A DNA stretch of 64,000 nt from Cucumis sativus (GCF_000004075.3 NC_026656.2:2666001-2730000); one strand, 5' to 3'. Shown: positions 36,617 to 50,941, numbered from the stretch's first letter. The notes: a model not told the origin generated them from the sequence alone. Made by a program: numbers and translations.

Positions 36617-39600
36617 ATGGGGGAGGTGGAGGTGATTCATTTATGGTCCACTCCGAGATCGCTTAGTACTAGCCTTATGTACTCTTTTGCCCAGGTGCTA
36701 TTTGAGTTTTCCCAGTCTTTCTCTAGCTCACATTCCTGTTTACTCTGTTTGGTTGTTGAGTAAATGAGGAGGAAAAGAGATGGAGATTATAGTGTAGTGA
36801 AATTTATGTGTTGATGGCTGTTGCATTGTTTTTTTTTTTTTTTTTTTTTTTTTTTGTATGAGTTATGCTTTTTCTTTAATGAATTATAGCTTTTCTCTTT
36901 ACCCATTGTGAATAATTGTCTGTTACTCAATGATTTAGCTTTTGATTTACTGAGTAATTCTCAATCTGATAGTCCATTGCTTGCTTACTCTTTTGCGTTG
37001 CTGAAAAATGGAAAGGGAAAGGGTATGGAAACAGCTAGAGTTGCTTCTTTTTGTTTAATTGTCTTTTCTCTGCTATCATGGCGGTCAATTGTCTATACAG
37101 GTGATGATTTGATGGGGTTTCTCTGCTTTTGTGTAATAGTTGCTTTCTGCTTGGGACAAATTTACCACTGTATTGGAAATTTGATTGTCAAGTCGAAAGT
37201 CATTTTCTACTTGTTCATTTTTTTCTTTTAAAGATTTTGAGGATTAATATTGCTTTTACCGCCTGGGATAGAATTTGGAAGAAAAAAAGGTACTTTTTTT
37301 GGGCAGTCTGACAAAAACCTCAGCCGTTCCTCTTTTCTCATTGAACCCTGTTTGCATTTTGAAGTAATATGTTATAAGTATAACTATCTTCTTCTTTAAT
37401 CTTGGGCAGCAGCGAATATTATTGTATTATCTGTTCCTTAATGTAACGCTATTTGATAAGAACGAGGAGTGCTCCTCCATTTCCCCCGTAGTGAGAACTG
37501 AGAAGGGTCTTTTCTTGTGGCTAGCTGAAGTGTGCTATATTTTGGGTTCTTTGAGATGAACGGAATAGCCGAGTGTTTCGAGGGTTGGTGGGATCCAAAT
37601 GATGTTTGGTCCATTATTGTATTTCATGTTTCCCTCTGGGGTTTACTTTGATTGTAATTATTCTATAGGTACTGTTTTGTACAGCTGCAGCGCCCTCTAA
37701 TTGAGTTCCTTTTTTTGTGGATTTGGTTTTTTGTATATCCTTCTACATTTTTGTTTTTTTATAATGAAAGTTGAAAAGAAAAAAAAAATTCTTGGACACG
37801 AGAGCTATGCATCTGGACTAATCACTTTTAACGAATTGAAAGTACATTTATTGGACTAACGAATTTGTAAAACTCTGAAACATTGCAACACAGAGGAAAA
37901 GTTAGGAGATGTTATTATATTATTGAATTTGAATTGTATTTGGTAGTGAAAATGCCATTTGATATTCTTCTTGCTCTTAAGTTAAATATGGAGGTGTTCA
38001 GATACAACTAGTATAACATTGAATGCTTATTTGCATAATTTTTCAACAAAAACTTGTTTCTTGCTCATCCCATATTTATTATGCACCGTTTTTGTCCTCA
38101 GAGAGATGACATGGAAGTGCTAGATGAACCATTATATGCAAATTTCCTTCGGGTGACGGGTTATGATAGGCCATACCGTGAGGAGCTACTATCCAAAATG
38201 GTTTGTATATCAAGCATAGTATTTTTAATTTGTTTTTTTAACTTCCAGTCCGTGCCAGTTGTTTGAAGGATGGATGTTCTCCTTTTCTTTTTTTCTTTTT
38301 AAATAAAAAGTTTGAACTTTGAAGGTAGGGAGTGGTGTACCTACAATCAGGTACAGGGTTCCACAACCAACACTTACTTTGTTCATCCTTTTTGAGTGCA
38401 AAAGTGCCAACTTTAACCACCATGGTTTGGCAGGAAAGATAGTAAGCTTTATGTCTAGATGCCTTTTAAGGCTGTTGGTTAACATTATGATGCCTACCTT
38501 GTTTGTTGGAATTAACATTGTAGCCTGTAGGAGTAGGCGGTTGTATTGCAATTGGTTCGGAGGCCAACAGAAACTGAAAAAAAAAGAAAAGAAAGTGAAA
38601 GAGGAAACAGTGAAAGACAACTTTTGTATTGAATGCACAAATCTTGTTCAAAAGTAGGCAATATCAACTGATATTCATCCTAGAGTACTGTGTTGCTTGA
38701 AAAGATTAAAGGAAAAGTGACCATATATATTGGTGGTTATTATATCACTCTCATTGGCCTTTTGGTCTGCTTGCTGTAGGAACCTGATGGAAATAAGGTT
38801 ATAAAGGAAATCATTTTTGCACCAGGAGAAAAGAAGTTCCGATTTTGCAAGGTAATGTGAACTATACCCTATTGAATTGTGTTCCTTGATGTACACTACC
38901 TGAATTTTGGATGGACTGACTGTATGCTTTTGACTAATAAGTAATAAGCAATTGAAAACTTTTGAAAGGACCATTGCCAGGATGAGGAATTGCTTGTCAT
39001 AGATGTTTAGATATAACATAAGAAATCAAAATATGTAATCTTCCCTGTATGATGTATGGATGAGATATATATATATAGAGAGAGAGAGAGTAAATGGACA
39101 GTGCTGCATTTTTCTGCTCTTTCTCTTATTTGTTTTGAGGTCTTCAACTCAAAGGTGATGGGCGGTTAATCAATAATGCGTAGGGAATACAGACATCAGT
39201 ATGCAACTAGAATGCTACAGCTTAATCATTATGTATATCATCTGTACTCCAAAAAAAAAACTAACTTACTTCATCTGTATGCATACAAGGATAATCCAAA
39301 AAGAAAGAAAAGAAAAGGAAACTGATACTTGTTAACCAATTGAGAACACCATTTTGTTGTTTTATGTTTGTTTTTTCTATTTGATATCCATACAGCATAT
39401 AGCAAAACAAAAAGTACCTGGTTTGGCAAGTGATTTGATGAAGAAAGGAAGGCACTTCATATTGATAAGAAATCCACTTGATATTTTGGTAAGATACTTG
39501 GGAAATTTATTTCTCACTACCTTTATGTTGGCATTCAACAAGGTTACTAAAAGACTGGATAGTCATATACTTGTATTAACCTCATAATATTTTACCTCGC

Positions 39601-42600
39601 ATATGGATTACACTATTATTTGAAAAAGAACTCACTTTTTTTTGCTTTTCTTTTTGCTTTTATACAATGAATCTTGGAGGATTTTCTATTCTTCCTTGTT
39701 ACTAATCAAGGGTGAAGTTTCTTATGAAAAACCACTATATTTAAAATTTTAATTTATTTTTGTTTGTAGTTGTGGTGTGGTGTGGAGTGTAAGAACCATA
39801 TTGTTTGTTGTATTCTTTGGATTGGTTGTTCTGTGTACATTATAAGTTTCATTGATGGTCACCGAACTCTTTATTTACCTTTCTTGACAATTAATGAACT
39901 TGTCTCAGCCATCCTATGACAAGGTCATTCCTGCATCCTTTTCTGAATTGGGCTTCTCAGAATTGGTATCTATTTACAATGAGCTCAAAGAGTTAGGAAG
40001 ACTCCCTCCTATCATTGATGCAGCTGAACTTCAAAAGAACCCCGAGGTTCTACCTTTCTGAATTACCATACTTTTTTTTTGCACTGGAGATATGGTTATG
40101 ATGTAATGCATAGATTTTCATGTTATACGTTATCTATCAGCCACTTTCTTCAAAACCATGAAGTACAATCACATACAAAAGGTTCATGTAGGAAGTGGGA
40201 ATTACAATTTGCATGCACATGGAAATTGATATTGTCAATGATATAGCACATTCATTTGTAATTCTTGAATCCTTGTAGAATGACAATGCATGGGAACTTA
40301 TTAATTTAAGATCTCTGTATTGCATTACCCCTACTTTCGGTACTTTTTCTTTTAATCTAGATTAACTTGATTCATCATATTGATGTGCTACATTTTACTT
40401 TCTTTCTTATTGGGCTGCAGGCAACTTTACGTGGTCTTTGTGAAGAACTTGGCATTCCTTTTCAACACAAAATGCTGAAGTATGGAGTTCTTATTCCTTT
40501 AGAAAGTTAAATAGAATCATATATTACCTTTCCATTCGTGATCCAAACTCGATGAAAATTGAAGTTGTAATTTCCTTTCTAGTTGTGAGCTATAATTGTT
40601 TCAGAGCCTATTTGTACCCATCTTCAATCTTAACTAGTAACTCCTAAGTTGTCTTATGGAGGCAGTTCCACTTTTGGCTACAACTGTAGGAATATAATCT
40701 ATTTAATCACAGTAGCCAACGTATAATGCATCCGTTTCCCTCTCATCTCTTTACCTCTTGGCTACTAGTTGGCTTTTGATATTCAAAATATTTAGTCAAA
40801 GTTTCTTCCTTTGTATTTTAGCATGGCTGGTATGTTACGTCCCTGTTTATTGCAGGTATAGATAAGCTTATCATGATGACTTACAATCATTTTTCAGATG
40901 GGAAGCTGGTCCCAAAGCTATAGATGGTGTATGGGCTCCATGGTGGTATAAAACTGTACATAGATCAACAGCTTTCGAGGCACCAAGAAAGTATCCTTTG
41001 GTATGTGAGTATTTTTTATTTGAGTGAGAACTTCGGTCTTCGTTACATTTTTGTTGAACCTCTCGTATATCTTTTCTATTTTTGAGTGAGAGTTTTGGTT
41101 TTAGTTTTGTTTTTGACACTTTTAGCCCTTTGATGCTTGGAATATTAAAATTAATGGTATGTTGCTAATAGGAAAATGAGTTCCCTATTTTTACAACATA
41201 GCATGATATGGAGATACCCGTGACAAATACCTTGAAAATCTATTCTGTTTTAGCTAATGAGATTCTCTTGATTTTTTTTCTTCCTTTTTTAATCTATATC
41301 AGCCTTTCCCATTTAATCTATATGACTTGCTTGAGCAAACCATACCGCTCTACAACTTTCTTAGGCGCCATGTAAAGCAGAAATCACTTCTCCTTATGTC
41401 TCCCTTGCCTACTCCAGATCTTCCAGTTCCTGCAAATGAGAAGCTACTGGCATGGGTGGGGGATGAGATCTTACCTCGTGATAGTGCAAAGGTACTGCTA
41501 TATGGAATAAATTACACATGCAGTTAAAATAAGTCCTCTTTTTTGAATTCTGTATTTCCTTGGTTTCTCACTTTGTACTTTCAATTGTCGTAAGGTCTCT
41601 GTGTTCGACTCTGTTGTCCAAGGTGGAGACTCAGTTTGGGAGGGACTTAGAGTTTATCGAGGAAAAATATTTAAGCTTGATGAACATTTAGATAGGTTAG
41701 TGGAAAAAGGAGCTCAAGCCAGATGGCCAATCGTTTTTTTTAACATTTGCTGAACCTTGATAATTGAATCTTTTTTCTTTTCTTCTGTAGGTTATTTGAT
41801 TCATCAAAAGCCTTAGCTTTCCAGAATGTTCCAAGTAGGGAAGAGGTAAGCATCACAGGATGACTTTGTTTTTATCCACTAAACTGAACATCAATATGTA
41901 TATATAGTATGCCATCTCTTGGAATCTCTATTGGTTTTGGCTCTAGGTTATCTAATCCAGGTAGGAAGGGAAGGAGTCTTAGACACTTTCCTGAAGTCTT
42001 AAAAGAGGATGCATTGTTTATTCTTGTAATTCTTTTTTAATGCAACCGTAGGTGAAGGATGCTATTTTCAGAACGCTCATTCGGAATGGAATGTTTGATA
42101 ATGCACACATTCGATTATCTTTAACACGTGGGAAAAAGGTTCTGTAATTTTAAAGTTCCTCTGGCTCCCTTCTTACTCTTCTAACCTTTTCTGTGAGTTG
42201 TTTCTGTAGAACTTTGTTTTTACATTTTAATCAAACTAGTTCGTTTATAACTTAAAACAAGAAAACTGGTTCACTGCTTTTCTAGAAAACAAAATTTTTC
42301 ATTAACAGAGTTGATGTCGACTGTCATGACAAATAAGTTCTTAAGCACTTTTGGATATTTGTTATTTACTATTATTATTATTATTTGGATTGTTGATTTG
42401 GCTATTTTTTATTTTCAAAATAAGAAACAAAATCTTATTTTCTCGAAAGTTTCAATTGCTCTGTTTAAACTAAAGTGGCATATTGATGAATTTTGTAAGG
42501 GGGCTATAATGAATGGATTGATTGTTGACATTAAGGATTCTAACATCCGTAATGCATCTGTTTAATACTTACTTCATGTTAAGGACTTACATTCGTTTCC

Positions 42601-45600
42601 TTTTTCTATTGGTCCAATTTGGAAGTGTTCATATCTTTATTTACATGTTTTTATTCTTGTAGGTCACTTCCGGAATGAGCCCCCAGTTCAATCTTTATGG
42701 ATGTACCTTAATTGGTAATGAAAATTCTAGCTCTAGTATCAATGCAGCCAGCCTGCCTTTTATGTCCTTTCAAGTTGAAAATATAATAGATGGAATAATT
42801 ATGCATAAAACTTTATTGCTGGCATTAGAAGTCGATGTTCTAAATGAAGTCCAAAAGAAGAATTTAAAATTCTTCTCTAACCTCGATTTGCTGATGCATA
42901 TTATACAAAAATGCTGCTGAAACACCCAAGCTCTTATTTTTACAAAATTTTCTCTGCTTCAAGCTTCTGATCAATTTTTTTGAGTGAGGTGAACTGGAAT
43001 AGGTGTTATCCTAGACAGCTCTTTGTTTGACGACCATGATTTTCGATGGAATAATTCAGGAGCAACAAATAGAAAGAAAGAAAGGAACTTGTGAAGATTT
43101 GTAGCCTCCTTTTCATGAATTCTTCTTATAGGATCATTTATGCTTCTAGATGAGCTGCTTTAACCATGACCAAATTCAGTATTTTTTTCTTTTGTTTTGC
43201 TCCAAGCCAACCGGATGCCTTCATCTCCTTGGCCTATGTCTTATACTCTCTTGTGCTTGTATTTATATTTTAACAGAAGCACTTTCATAATTTTTTTTTA
43301 ATAAATTCCTAGTTGCATCATGCAAGAAATAAATGGCTCTTGTATAATATAGGTTTTGGTGCATTCTAGGATTTAATTTTTTGAGTATGTCGTAACTATA
43401 TTCAGTGCTCGCTGAATGGAAGCCTCCTGTCTACGACAATTCGAGTGGAATAACTCTTGTGACTGCCACAACACGTAGGAACTCACCAAATGTAAGACTA
43501 TTCCTTTATCCTAGTATTTGATCTCTCTTTGTAATCAGTTAGAATTGGAACTTATTTATTTATCTTGCCTCCAGAATTTGGATTCAAAGATTCATCACAA
43601 TAATCTTCTCAACAACATTCTTGCAAAGGTATTGAATTTCCAACTGTGTGACCTTTACGCACAAATTTCTTCAGAGAATGTAACTTTGAAACACAGTAAA
43701 GCTGATTGTTTGAATTGTATTTGATTGAATCGACCATCTATTGTTGACTTGAAACTATATCAAATGGGTTGTGTCCAGTCCATTCTGATTATCTCTTGTG
43801 ATTGAGTGTCTATTGAAACATATAGATCGAAGGAAACAATGCAAATGCTGGTGATGCTATCATGCTGGACAAAGATGGTTTTGTGTCCGAAACAAATGCT
43901 ACAAACATTGTAAGTATCAAATTTCATAACTTTTGTGCCGTATGGTATTATCTTAGGAAGCATGTTCTCTTGTGATTCTGCTTCTTGTTTCGTCTTCTTG
44001 TCGATCTCAAGAAAGTAAATATATACATTCATTTGCTTATATTCTGTACTTGGAATTGAGATAATGATATAATATTGATACATTTACTTGTGCAGTTTCT
44101 AGTGAAGAAAGGCAATGTTCTGACGCCTCATGCAGATTACTGTCTCCCTGGAATAACTCGTGCAACTGTAAGATACTTCACCTTATATGTTGCCAATATG
44201 AATTCATTGTAAATGTCACAATTAGGGCTTAAGTTCTGTCATTTCATACCTAGCAAATGTAAGGTATGACATCCTGTCATCCATTAGCCTTAGAGCCTCG
44301 TCTAGGAACAAACTGCCTTACTGTTCACCTTCTTAAAGAGGTCACCCTTTTACTCGAAGATGATTGACTAGGATGAGCTCTCTCCCTTCTACCTACATTT
44401 GAGGTATATTTATTCTACTTTACACTAAGTTACCTATACCAGTAATACATTACTAGGCCGAGCTATAAATGCTGTGGATTCACTGTTTGGTGCCTGGCGG
44501 ATGAATCATCATTCAAGAATTCCATCCATATGGACCATGACATGTGATAGTTTGGTTGCATAGACAATTTTCCTTAACTTGATATAACCAATATTGATCT
44601 TATGGTTGCAGGTTATGGATCTTGTGGTGAAGGAGAAGTTGATATTGGAGGAGCGAAGAATCAGCCTATCAGAATTTCATACTGCGGATGAGGTTTTCTT
44701 ATTTACATTTTAAAATTTGAAGTTGAATGTTGTGCATAACATCGAGTTACAAAGAAAATTCTCATGAAAATCTTTGAATTATCCTTTTTAGTTTTTAAAT
44801 TTTGGCTACCATGACAAAAACTTAAGCACATAATTCATGATGAATGCACAACTTTATTTTTAGTTCATCATGAATTATGTGCTTAATTTTTCGTGTAAGC
44901 GTTCAAAGTTAATGGCATTATGTCAACATTGTTACGTTGATTTCCTACATCATCCAAAGCACTTTAAGGGTTACTGTTAGCTTGAAAAGATTAACTGTGA
45001 AACTAATTATAGATGTGAATCTGTGATTATAGCTGAAGCTAAAAAATGGTGACAACTAAGCTAACAACGAACTAAACTTTCATCACTTGAAACTGCTTGT
45101 GTACAACTAAAGAGGATTTTCTGCAGGTATGGACTACTGGAACGATGGGAGAGCTTACCCCAGTAAGTACCTTATGCCTACATCTTTTTCTTTTTTTTTT
45201 TGGGAAACTGCGAAATATGCTTAGGGAAGCAACAATTCCTCGTAGCCAAAGGTGTTTACCAAAATGATCCCAAAAAAATTGCAGTTATGATGCAACTACG
45301 ATATGAATGAGATAAATTATTGTACACCAACAAGAGGCAAAAGTTTAATTAGGTTCCCGAAGGTCTCTTCTAAAAGAGACTTGAGATCTTCCGTAGCCCT
45401 TCGGTTTCTCTCGTGTTAAGGGGAAATACTGACGTGAAACCTCTGAACTCTGGATATGTCTGTCTTAATTCGTAGTGTTATTGTTAATATTGGTCATTAA
45501 ATATAACTTGGGACATTATGAACACTTCATTGTATCCTTGATAGTCCATGTTTTTTCAAATTTTCACGACTGTAGCTTATATGGCACTGTCTGGAATTTG

Positions 45601-45940
45601 GATAAGATAAAGACTATTTGGTGCCATTGAAATTAGTTACATTTATTTTCATGTAAGTTGGAATATGCTACAAACCAACTTAATCAGTTCCTTTGTGTTT
45701 GTAATATTGAAAGCTTTATTTTGATTTTGACTTTTCAACTTGGCGAAGGACTGAACCAACCCCAACTAATACTCGAACACCTAACAAAAGTAGCTTCCTT
45801 TGATTTTTCAGGTTGTGAAGATTGATGGGCGTGTAATTGGCGATGGACAAGTCGGACCTGTGACAAGAATGTTACAAAATGCATACAAGAAACTGACAGA
45901 AGAATCTGGAGTGCCTATTCCAACCTACACTACGAAGTGA
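36617..45940 (+). CDS. Branched-chain-aminotransferase-like protein (P-loop plus class IV PLP domains)
   Basis: Two-domain protein matching the plant family of Arabidopsis At3g05190 and At5g27410. Nineteen exons: 36617-36694, 38102-38200, 38780-38851, 39396-39488, 39909-40046, 40421-40479, 40898-41000, 41303-41491, 41595-41695, 41791-41845, 42052-42138, 42663-42714, 43406-43491, 43575-43628, 43826-43909, 44096-44167, 44612-44692, 45127-45162, 45812-45940. They encode 555 residues; every junction is GT-AG and in frame. The N-terminal half is sulfotransferase-like, with a 5'-PSB-type loop STPRSLSTSLMYSF. The C-terminal half is a fold-type IV PLP enzyme: SVFDSVVQGGDSVWEGLRVY, the presumed PLP lysine in DSKIHHNNLLNN, and the class IV signature GFVSETNATNIF. 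Substrate and direction of transamination are not known from sequence. Confidence 0.93.
36828..36855 (+). repeat. Poly(T) tract in intron 1 of the aminotransferase-like gene
   Basis: A run of about 27 T residues lies 130 bases into intron 1. It could be the tail of an old reverse-strand retroposon, but no body is recognisable. Its length is prone to assembly error. Confidence 0.7.
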
Positions 45941-48900
45941 ATATCTCTCCACAAGGTCCCATTTTCCTTGCTACAAATAATTGAAATCGTCTTTGTCCAC
46001 TTGGTGACAATGAGTTGGGACTTTCTAATTTCACTGGTAGATGAATATTCTAGAAGGCTTTGCATTGCGTGGATGCAAGGCACAAATTTTAAGTGTCGAG
46101 GCTTACTGTCTTTTCGAGTTGAGTTTGTATAAAGCACGATTAGGCTTATAAGCTGTACGTCTATTATGATGGTAATAGACGTTAGAAGGATAATATCAAC
46201 CCAACCCAACTGGCTATCTGTTCTTCAAAATATAAACATCTTATGCTTGTAAAGATCAATGGGTTGTGGTAAATTAGACCATTGCTGACTGAATCTTCAA
46301 TAAAACATGGTTGTCAAAGGTTAGAAAATAAACAAGAAAGTTACTCCTATGAAATTTCCTATGGGTTAGATAAATAATATGCAGCAGTTAAGGTAGGAAA
46401 ATAGGTTACCGGATTATTTGTGGAAGCACCTAAAGCTGCTTCAAGAGTTGCCATTTGTTGTTGAAAACTTATTAAAAAGATAAAAATATTAGCCAACTGT
46501 TGTTGAACCATTATAAACCAACTGCAACACATGATGAGCAAAACCTGGTTGCTGCAACATGGAATTTAGCTCTATGGTAGGCGGACGACTCAGTAATCTT
46601 GTTTTCACGGTGTGTATGTTTTGGCTAGGACAACTCACTATAATGTACAAAAGGGTTGTGGCGGCACTAGAGTTGGATGGATTTGTAAAGGGTTGAAGAT
46701 AATGATCAACGGTGGCGGTATCGGCAGCAAAAAAATGGTGGCTTCAGCCACTTCTTTGACGGCAGCGTCAACAATTGTAGCTAAGGTGAGGAGTTGGTGG
46801 ATAGCTTTGGTTATCTTGCACGGGTTGGTTTTCGTCCGATGGTGGCTAGGGTTTTGTCACCATGCTACCTCTAATACGAGGATAGAAGAAAAGTGGAAAA
46901 CCCTAGTAAAGGTTTCTAATAATAAAAAAGAGGGATATTTTCTAATAATCAAAAGTGTACAAGAGGAAGAATATATATAGGCTACCATAAACCCTAACAA
47001 AAAAAAAAAGAAAGAAACAAAACTAGGTTACAATAAATTACACAAATACCTTAGGGAACTATAAACCTAATCTCCAACAATAAGTGATGATCAAGTTAAC
47101 GATGATATATTCATTTTCGTTTCTAGTGTATGCGTGATTATAACTATTAATTTATACAAATAATTATAAGTCAAAAGTCAAAACAATACCCTTTGAACGT
47201 TTAAACTCTTCACTAAAGTGAGCTTAGTTAAATGATAATTGACATGATCATAGGTGGATATAGCCGATCAAAACATACATGATAATTTATTTTATTTTAA
47301 TTTCAAACTTTGTTTTTAAAAGAGGCTGCTAAAGTCTAAACTTATCCCCAAGTCGGCTAAAAGAAAGAAGAAAGAAAAAAAAAGATGGTTGGAAGAAAAT
47401 GGTGGAAAAAGAAACATATAATAACATATCATCTGCCTAATTCTTTGTCATTAGGGGTGCCTGCAGCGTTTCACTCATACCTTTCCTTATCTTTATTTAA
47501 CTTCTTTTGTTTTCTTCAATACACATTTTGTATTTCTTTTAACTTTATAAAATAATTTATTACACCTTCATTATTTATTAGATTACCTTGAATTTGTTAC
47601 GTGCAACTCAATACCAAACTTTCATTGATTGATCATCAAGATCGGGTTTAGAAGCGTTGTACTCGAAAGCTCTTTAGTTTTTGTAATCAAATACAATTTT
47701 GACTTTACGTTTTTTTGAGAAGTACAATATATAAATTCTCTAACCCTAGTGACGTCGTATTGTATTTTGAAACATTTTTTCTAATAATATTTGTTCTACT
47801 GTTGCTCGTGGATATGTAGCTAACACACTGTTAGTGAATTACGTATATTATTGTGTTATCTTTACGATGGATGATGTCTAAGATCCACTGTGGCAATCTT
47901 TTTTTAAAGGAAAAATTGAATTATTTATATTATTTTTAAATATTTAACAAAAGAGAAATACATGAGGAGAGGCGGATATCATCACCACAGAAACCATCAT
48001 CATTCATGGAAGAGGAAGACTTCCCAACACTAAAAAAAGGAATACAAAACCTGAGACCATGCCATCTAGGCAGCGAGTGCGTTGTTCAATTACAACTCCT
48101 AGAATAGAACAAATTAATAGAAGCACCTTGGAGGTGTCCTACCAACTTCAGAACGCACAAGACATGCTTTTAGTTTCAGTAAGGTCCTTGTCGATATCTG
48201 TTAAAGAAGCTATTGCCTCGTTCGAGTACAACTTAATAAGCAGGGGGTTGAGGCACCAAATCTTGACGTTAGAGAATTCAGACCCAAATCTTGAAGCAAC
48301 CACCTGGCTCCAGTGTTCCACTCAACAATTGTGGTTTTTATATTTATCAATTATATTATTTTAACTGATTAATGTAAAAGTTTGTTGATTATAAATAAAT
48401 TACTAACATAATATTACTTTTATACGAACCGGAAAGCGTCTATCATTGATATAGAATCTAAAATTTGATTATATTTTTAACAGTGGGGTTTACCATAATT
48501 TTTTCAATACTAACTATTTACACTAAAACTTTAGGGAAAAAAATATTGGTACACCTAAAAGAAATAAATGAAAACTAATTTGCAAGAATAATATTGGTAA
48601 GAAAATTTAGAAAAATCATCTAATCTCTTCTCTGTTAACAAATTATCCAATTTCATAACCTTATCTAAAACCTACTCCCTTTCAAACATTAGAGTTTAAA
48701 TTTTGAATTTTTCTTTTTATCTAACATGAACATACTTTTCTTTCATATTCTATGTAACCTCAAAGGAAGGATACAAAATTTATGCTCAAATTTTGATAAC
48801 CTATGACAAATTTTCTCTCATTGGAGGTAAGCTTGACTATTTGCTATTTGTCTCTATCGATTATATGATTTTTAGGAGCATTTGTTGACAATTTCATTTA

Positions 48901-49080
48901 TTTTCTCTACTTGTTATTTCTCTAATTTTCTTTTTTACTTAACACCAATCCACCTACCAAATCACATTATATATATTAATCATATATAACACCCCAATGA
49001 ACACACATAAAAGTAAATCCTTACATCAAGTTTTATTTAGTTTTAATTGAGTGTGTATACAATTACAACAAATTTACACA
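45941..49080. other. Intergenic region with LTR-like remnant
   Basis: It starts with the aminotransferase-like 3'UTR. An LTR-like remnant lies at about 46360-47079. The remainder is AT-rich. A frame at 48059-48364 (101 codons) has no recognised homology and no intact gene context, so it is not called. A partial MITE-like core (TATCATTGATATAGAATC) lies near 48440-48480. Confidence 0.45.
46360..47079 (-). mobile_element. Possible degraded LTR-retrotransposon fragment
   Basis: On the minus strand the right edge begins TGTTGGAGATTAGGTTTATA, a start typical of plant Ty1-copia LTRs, and AT-rich LTR-like sequence follows. Farther in there are Q-rich, gag-like scraps (FQQQMATLEAALGASTN). No protease, integrase or reverse transcriptase is present and the 5'/3' partner LTR was not found. 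Boundaries are approximate. Confidence 0.35.
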
Positions 49081-49840
49081 TTATTTTTTCTCTTTCAGGA
49101 TAGAACCAAGCTCTTCTCCAGTATCAACTCTCACAAACTCAAAAGGAAATGCTGGTCCATCCAAAGCCAAAAACCTCACACCTTTCTCAATCAAAATTCC
49201 TGCACTTCCACACCTTGGCCTCCCTTTAAAGGGCACATCTGAGGGACACCATCCTATATTATAAACTCCGAGGTTGCTCTTGTCTATTCTAAAGTATCCG
49301 GTGGCAGTGTTGTCGTTTCCGAGCTTCACAAACCTCCTTCCGCTCTTTGGATCTTCCTCCCCCACTTTCCATTGAGTCCCCGTTATGCAAATGGTGAACG
49401 CTTGAAACACGAACTTCAAATCTCTGCCTTCTCTGATTGTATCGTCACCCTCTAGGTAAGGTGTGAGGGTGACCCCGAAACCTATTGTTAAGAATTCAAT
49501 ATATCATAATCTATCTGCTTAAATAGTGAGTGAAGTGTAGGTACACATTTAATAGTTGTATATCAACACTCTAACAGATTTAATACATACCTATTTCTTG
49601 TGAAAGAAGTGGTACTTGCCCAACGTAAAATGGGCACTGATCGCCTTTTCGGGTAATTAAGGTAAGATTGCCAGCAACATCGGTGATGGCAGGCTTGATG
49701 AAATACTCGACATCGCGCTGCAGAGGTCGGCCTTCGGTGTCGAGCACCGGAGGACCATCGAATTGGGCAGTAGAGGGTATGGCCATGAAGAAGCATAGCC
49801 AGCTAAAGAGGGCAATTAGTGACTTATGGAACCTCATCAT
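49081..49840 (-). CDS. Kunitz-type protease inhibitor / miraculin-like protein with an intron
   Basis: Secreted beta-trefoil protein of the Kunitz STI family. The true ATG is at 49840. A signal peptide (about residues 1-25, ending AIPSTAQ) precedes the family signature [18 protein letters not shown]. Exon 1 is 49840-49591 and exon 2 49481-49081, joined through a 109-base GT-AG intron in phase 1, total 216 residues. Four cysteines outside the signal peptide (QCPF, TICITG, GWCPSD, RPRCGS) fit the two usual disulfides. The intron is unusual because these genes are normally single-exon, and the paralogue at 54130 has none. The segment aligned with the reactive loop (GFGVTLTP) has no Arg or Lys, so trypsin inhibition is doubtful. 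A TATA box lies about 75 bases upstream. Confidence 0.9.
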
Positions 49841-49914
49841 CTTTTGATTGTTCAATAAGAGTGATTTAGTTTTGTTTGAAAAATGATGGTTTTGGGATGC
49901 AAATGTGTAGTGCC

Positions 49915-49922
49915 ATTTTATA
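49915..49922 (-). promoter_or_regulatory. TATA box of the intron-bearing Kunitz gene
   Basis: The minus strand reads GGCTATAAAATGG about 75 bases before the ATG at 49840. It is a strong consensus at plausible spacing. Confidence 0.65.
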
Positions 49923-50941
49923 GCCAAACATGGAGGATATGAAAATGACCAAAGTCTAGCTTTATCACAATAATTACTATTTCTTCATTTACTTGTACCT
50001 TAAGGCTTTTATTACTTAAAAAAAATATATTATTTATTATTTGGTAGTTTTAGAAAAGAAGCTCTTGACAAAATAAAAGAGATTTGGATTAGTTGGGACA
50101 TGAAAGTCAAGAATGTGGATGAACTTAGATATATCACCAAAATTTGTGAAAATCAATTTTGTAAGTGATTGAAAGGGAAATTAATTTGTTTGGTAAAATA
50201 AGAGTTTTCTTTTTCTTTTTCAAATATAGAAAAATGAACTAAAACATCTATGAATATAGCAAAATATTATAATGTTTTTTTTTAGTAATATGATAAAATC
50301 AATAGACATTGTATACTATTATCATCCATCATTAATAAACTAATAGTCCATCATTAATAAACATTAATAGAACTATGAGTGTTGATTAATAGATAAATAA
50401 AATTTTGTTAGACTGGTAAGTATTTTCAACTAAACCAAATTTATGATTCTAATTTAGTTTTGAAAACAAATATTAACCATTCAATAAAAAAATACTTTTG
50501 TCTAAAATAAATTCATTTGTTAAAGCATCGCCAAAACATTAAAAGAAATATTTTGAATGATTTTTAATGAAAAACACTTAATCTTAAATTATATCAAATG
50601 ATATACCTATGGACGAAAGAAGTTGATTATTATGGTTAAATTTTCCTACATAAACGTTAAAAGGTATAGAATATGTGCCTCACTTGAAAGGCAAGATGGC
50701 AACTCAACATTGATCTAGATTAACCAAAAAAAAATTAAGAGCTAAATAGTAAATACTATATTTATTAAACTTTAGAGAATTGAAACAAAATTATATTAAA
50801 TCGTAACAAAGTTCGATGGTCATAATTCTTGAACTTTTGGTAATTTTGTACACTTTTTTATGCATTCAAAGGCTTATTAATTATTGTAAAAATTGAAGGT
50901 TCCTAAATAATAGGATAACTGTAATGAATGACCATTTGAGA

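Noticed and set aside
46612-46980. 122-codon plus-strand frame
   Set aside because: It overlaps the LTR-like remnant on the other strand and has no domain similarity, so it is probably a chance frame.
48059-48364. 101-codon open frame
   Set aside because: No recognised homology, no promoter or splice context, and it lies in repeat-like intergenic DNA.
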